The notes under the pieces were generated by a model that worked only from the letters and a program-made list of their open reading frames with translations, did not search any database and was not told the origin of the DNA. From Campylobacterales bacterium (lineage in GTDB: Bacteria; Campylobacterota; Campylobacteria; Campylobacterales; QNZT01): a stretch of DNA of 7,458 nucleotides. A program made the position numbers and the translations under genes. Shown here piece after piece: positions 5,262 to 7,458 of the stretch; within the stretch, counting starts at the first letter, position 1, and each line of letters opens with the position of its first letter. The stretch is taken from contig JALSQA010000410.1 of assembly GCA_026985685.1 (NCBI GenBank), positions 1 to 7,458 of the forward strand, written 5' to 3'.

Positions 5262-6041
5262 TTAAACCTTTATTTTGAAAAATGTACTTCCACTACCGCT
5301 AAAAAACCAACCCTCTTTTTGATAAGTTTGAAGTTTTGGGTAGAGCATAAGTGCTGGAGGGAAAAGATCATTTAACTCTTTTGGTGCAAATGCTGTTAAA
5401 ATATCAGCACTTTCTTGTTTGCGTAAAGTATCTGCTAGTTTGGTATTTTGTGTGAGCTTTTTAGAAAAATATTTTCTAAAAGTAGTGTAAACTTCTGTGG
5501 TATCTCCTTTGACTGGAGGTGTGAAAGTTTCTAAATCTAGCAACTCTTCCTCAAATGGCTCAACTATCTCTCCAATTCCACTGACATTTGCACTCTCAAA
5601 ATCATAGATGAAAAAGGGTACATCTGCACCTATCTTAGAACCTATTTGTGCAAGTTCTTCTGTTTTTAGATTGAGTTTACATACATCATTGCACAGACGT
5701 AAAAAAGCAGCAGCATTTGAGCTTCCCCCTCCAAGTCCTGCAAATTCTGGTATATGTTTTTCAACATCAACTGCATGATCTTGAAAAAATGATTCTAAAT
5801 TTTTACTTTTTGTGTGATCTTTCAAAAGTTGCCAGGCTTTGTATATACTGTTTTTTTCAGTCTTACATCCAAATGTACCGTAGAGTGTGAAGTTTTTATC
5901 ACTGTTTTCTTTTGGTATGAAACGTATAGTGTCATAAAGATTTTTTACTTGCATAAAGCGTGAAGATAGTTCATGATAGTTTCCCCTAAGTCCTGTTATC
6001 TTCAAAAATATATTGACTTTTGCGTAAGATTTGATGATCAT
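5262..6041 (-). CDS. ispE: 4-diphosphocytidyl-2-C-methyl-D-erythritol kinase IspE
   Basis: IspE phosphorylates CDP-methylerythritol, the fourth step of the non-mevalonate (MEP) isoprenoid pathway. It is a GHMP-family kinase of 259 residues, shorter than the E. coli enzyme (283) but plausible for this clade. The N-terminal motif SYAKVNIFLKITG (5-17) carries Lys8. GLGGGSSNAAAFL (102-114) is the ATP-binding glycine loop. GADVPFFI (138-145) carries the catalytic Asp140, and FFSGSGSTFF (246-255) is the C-terminal GHMP motif. The residue before AGLGGG is Phe100 where Gly is common; I treat this as clade variation. The start overlaps csrA by 4 nt (ATGA) with no evident Shine-Dalgarno, so coupled translation is likely. 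It is the one metabolic gene among RNA-related neighbours. Confidence 0.95.
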   Translation of the reverse strand: MIIKSYAKVNIFLKITGLRGNYHELSSRFMQVKNLYDTIRFIPKENSDKNFTLYGTFGCKTEKNSIYKAWQLLKDHTKSKNLESFFQDHAVDVEKHIPEFAGLGGGSSNAAAFLRLCNDVCKLNLKTEELAQIGSKIGADVPFFIYDFESANVSGIGEIVEPFEEELLDLETFTPPVKGDTTEVYTTFRKYFSKKLTQNTKLADTLRKQESADILTAFAPKELNDLFPPALMLYPKLQTYQKEGWFFSGSGSTFFKIKV

Positions 6042-6268
6042 TTTTTAAGTAACTTACTCAAGTCTTTGATAGACTTTTCAGGTGTATCCAAAATAGCTTC
6101 TTGATTAGATTGCTGGATTTGATCTTTAAGTTCACCTCTTAGGATCAATGTCTCTTTGGGAGCTTGTATAGCTATTTTGACACTTCCTTTTGAAATCTGG
6201 CTTATTTTTATGACGATGTCATTTCCTAAGATAATCTCTTCATCCACTTTTCTTGATAATATTAGCAT
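6038..6268 (-). CDS. csrA: Carbon storage regulator CsrA (translational regulator)
   Basis: CsrA is a small dimeric RNA-binding protein that binds GGA motifs in mRNA leaders, often blocking ribosome sites; in Campylobacter it controls flagellin and other messages and is antagonised by FliW. The protein is 76 residues. MLILSRK (1-7) holds the RNA-contacting Leu4, Arg6 and Lys7, QAPKE (35-39) is conserved, and Arg44 (LILRGEL) matches the second key RNA contact. A tail of about 20 residues beyond the core fits FliW-responsive CsrA proteins. The start is at 6268: GGAG at 6275-6278 lies 6 nt upstream and family members begin MLILxRK. An in-frame ATG at 6280 would add MELT but lacks a ribosome site. 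The first 29 nt overlap truB, and the stop overlaps ispE. Confidence 0.96.
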   Translation of the reverse strand: MLILSRKVDEEIILGNDIVIKISQISKGSVKIAIQAPKETLILRGELKDQIQQSNQEAILDTPEKSIKDLSKLLKK

Positions 6269-7094
6269 AGTTAACTCCATTTAACAGATATTTTACGAGA
6301 GCATCCTTGATCTCTATAATGGCAAACATTTTATCTAATTTTACTAGATAAATACCTTCATTTTGGTTTTGAAAGTCTACAATCTTAAGCTTTCTCCCCA
6401 ATAAAATATCTTCTTCATCTTTTAAGTAAAAATTTTCAGGCATATCGAGAAATAAAAGGGGATCGAGGGCTTTTTCATCTTCATATATAAAATTTCCCTC
6501 CTCTAAACGCTCAAGAGCAGTAAGTGCCCCGTCAACACCAAGTTTTTGTGAGATAATATGTCCAATACTTCTGATATAACCACCTTCACTAATAGTGATC
6601 TCAAATGTTACAAAAGGATGCCTATAATGTAGAAAAGTACTTTTATAAACAAAACTTGTAATCTCTTTTAATTTGACTTCCTGGTTAGATCTTGCCAAAT
6701 CATACGCTTTTTTGCCATCTATCTTTTTGGCACAATACTTTGGCGGTAGATAAGTGATATCGCCTTCAAGAGAGTGGATAGTTTTTATGATTTTATTTTC
6801 ATCAAATGGTTCTAATATATCAGGATTAGAAATCTTCTCTATATCCAATGTCTCACTCTCTGCTCCTAGCCAAAGTGTTGCTCTGTATTTTTTTGGTGCT
6901 TTTTTCAAAAAACGAAATAGTTTGGTATATTTTCCAAATGCCATGATCAATACCCCTTTGGCAAAAGGGTCTAGTGTACCTGAAAAACCTGCTTTTTTTA
7001 CGCCATATTTTCGTTTGATTTTGCCTAGATAGCGATTGGAGCCAATACCTGCTGGTTTGTAAGTGACAAAAAGTCTGTTATTTTGTATTTGCAT
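6240..7094 (-). CDS. truB: tRNA pseudouridine-55 synthase TruB
   Basis: TruB converts U55 in the T-loop of tRNAs to pseudouridine and acts as a tRNA-folding chaperone. With the ATG at 7094 the protein has 284 residues. LFVTYKPAGIGSN near the N terminus is the family opening. GTLDPFAKGVL (40-50) contains the catalytic Asp42. KKIDGKKAYDLAR (123-135) and EGGYIRSIGHII (171-182) are the other conserved blocks. The C-terminal part (about 220-284) is short, with a reduced PUA-like tail. A TTG at 7097 could extend the frame by one residue, but the ATG fits better: it shares one base with the stop of the upstream helicase gene (TGATG), suggesting coupled translation, and no strong ribosome site is seen. 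Its last 29 nt overlap csrA and carry that gene's start. Confidence 0.97.
   Translation of the reverse strand: MQIQNNRLFVTYKPAGIGSNRYLGKIKRKYGVKKAGFSGTLDPFAKGVLIMAFGKYTKLFRFLKKAPKKYRATLWLGAESETLDIEKISNPDILEPFDENKIIKTIHSLEGDITYLPPKYCAKKIDGKKAYDLARSNQEVKLKEITSFVYKSTFLHYRHPFVTFEITISEGGYIRSIGHIISQKLGVDGALTALERLEEGNFIYEDEKALDPLLFLDMPENFYLKDEEDILLGRKLKIVDFQNQNEGIYLVKLDKMFAIIEIKDALVKYLLNGVNYANIIKKSG
6270..6285 (-). promoter_or_regulatory. Candidate CsrA-binding hairpin over the csrA ribosome site
   Basis: The minus strand reads GTTAA-ATGGAG-TTAAC: a five-base-pair stem (6281-6285 with 6270-6274) closing a six-base loop with GGA at loop positions 3-5. This matches the ANGGA-in-hexaloop form of known CsrA/RsmA sites, and the loop contains the csrA Shine-Dalgarno itself. 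The whole element lies inside truB codons. Binding by CsrA would block its own translation. The stem is AT-rich, so protein binding rather than the bare hairpin would have to supply the repression. Confidence 0.5.
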
Positions 7095-7458
7095 CAAATC
7101 TTTTCTACAAAAGATGCGAGTATATCACGGATAGTTCCGCCAAAGTTGATTTTGAGTTTGTATTCGCGTTTAACTTTGCTCACTTCCAATACACGACCTA
7201 CACCAAATATCTTGTGTTTGACAAGTGTTCCTTTTTTAAAAGCAGTTGTACGGTCTATTTTCAAAGATCCTTTCTGGATACCGCATTCAGCAAGAAAACG
7301 GCTTTTACTAAGCTGTGCACGTTTACCTTTATAGTACCTGCTAGAAGCCCAGCTGAGTGTTAATTCCTTTTTAGCCCTGGTAATCGCTACATACCCCAAA
7401 CGACGCTCTTCTTCTATGTCACAGCCATCTCCTACCAAAGGGAAAAATCCCTCTTCTA
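7094..7458 (-). CDS. uvrD: UvrD/PcrA-family DNA helicase, C-terminal end only (cut by window edge)
   Basis: Only the last 120 residues are visible; the 5' part lies beyond base 7458. The segment opens with EEGFFP and runs into helicase motif VI, DIEEERRLGYVAITRAKKEL, with the ATP-contacting Arg27 (visible numbering) in ITRAKK. Then comes SSRYYKGKRAQLSKSRFL, typical of the end of domain 2B/2A in superfamily 1A helicases. The final 50 residues (KKGTLVKHKIFGVGRV, then KLKINFGG and ILASFVEKI) are the Tudor-like C-terminal domain that in PcrA/UvrD binds RNA polymerase. This domain favours UvrD/PcrA over Rep. Such helicases unwind DNA 3' to 5' in excision repair and transcription-coupled repair. 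Its stop overlaps truB by one base, so it shares the minus-strand operon; the operon promoter is not in the window. Confidence 0.9.
   Translation of the reverse strand, partial: EEGFFPLVGDGCDIEEERRLGYVAITRAKKELTLSWASSRYYKGKRAQLSKSRFLAECGIQKGSLKIDRTTAFKKGTLVKHKIFGVGRVLEVSKVKREYKLKINFGGTIRDILASFVEKI

Noticed and set aside
6269..6280. Upstream csrA start codon giving an MELT extension
   Set aside because: No ribosome site precedes it, family members begin MLILxRK, and GGAG is correctly spaced only for the ATG at 6268.
7095..7097. TTG start for truB one codon upstream
   Set aside because: The adjacent ATG at 7094 is stronger and forms the common TGATG junction with the helicase stop.

Overview
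The window is AT-rich (roughly one third G+C by eye) and densely packed with intact genes. It looks like the chromosome of a member of the Campylobacterota (Epsilonproteobacteria), probably an environmental relative of Sulfurimonas or Sulfurovum rather than Campylobacter or Helicobacter themselves. The assignment rests on two conserved gene strings as I remember them from Campylobacter genomes (ffh-rpsP-khpA-rimM-trmD-rplS and uvrD-truB-csrA-ispE-smpB). It also rests on clade-flavoured protein details: Ffh with DLQRLAA, a CsrA with a long C-terminal tail, a TrmD with ESF in place of DSF, and a compact IspE. No database search was possible, so the genus is an inference.

Layout. (1) 1-1064, minus strand: two envelope lipoprotein genes. 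The first is a YiaD-like glycine-zipper lipoprotein cut by the left edge. The second is a complete OmpA-C-domain lipoprotein whose promoter sits so close to its ATG that the mRNA may be leaderless. (2) 1065-1200: a divergent intergenic region with candidate promoters in both directions. (3) 1201-4755, plus strand: ffh, a 151-nt leader with several inverted repeats, then rpsP-khpA-rimM-trmD-rplS with junctions that overlap, abut or leave 2 nt. This run covers SRP targeting, ribosomal proteins bS16 and bL19, 30S maturation and tRNA m1G37 methylation. (4) 4774-4805: a hairpin with a U-tract between the converging operons. (5) 4804-7458, minus strand: uvrD/pcrA (3' end only), truB, csrA, ispE and smpB, again joined by overlaps of 1, 29 and 4 nt and a 2-nt gap.

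From 1201 to about 7094 nearly every gene serves RNA or translation: protein targeting, ribosome assembly, tRNA modification (TrmD, TruB), mRNA regulation (CsrA) and ribosome rescue (SmpB). IspE (isoprenoid precursor synthesis) is the metabolic exception, and the helicase lies just upstream. No mobile element, CRISPR array, tRNA, rRNA or broken gene was seen. There is no gene-free stretch longer than about 150 nt.

I do not see a new multi-gene system. The most interesting small-scale signal is a hairpin over the csrA ribosome-binding site, written inside the last truB codons. It presents GGA in a six-base loop, the geometry that CsrA/RsmA proteins bind, so it is a good candidate for CsrA autoregulation. 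Next are the possible leaderless start of the OmpA-like gene, its altered peptidoglycan-binding motif, the hairpin-rich rpsP leader, and unusual residues in the TrmD cofactor loop and catalytic position. Three start codons differ from the longest open frame: rpsP at 2696, csrA at 6268 and truB at 7094.
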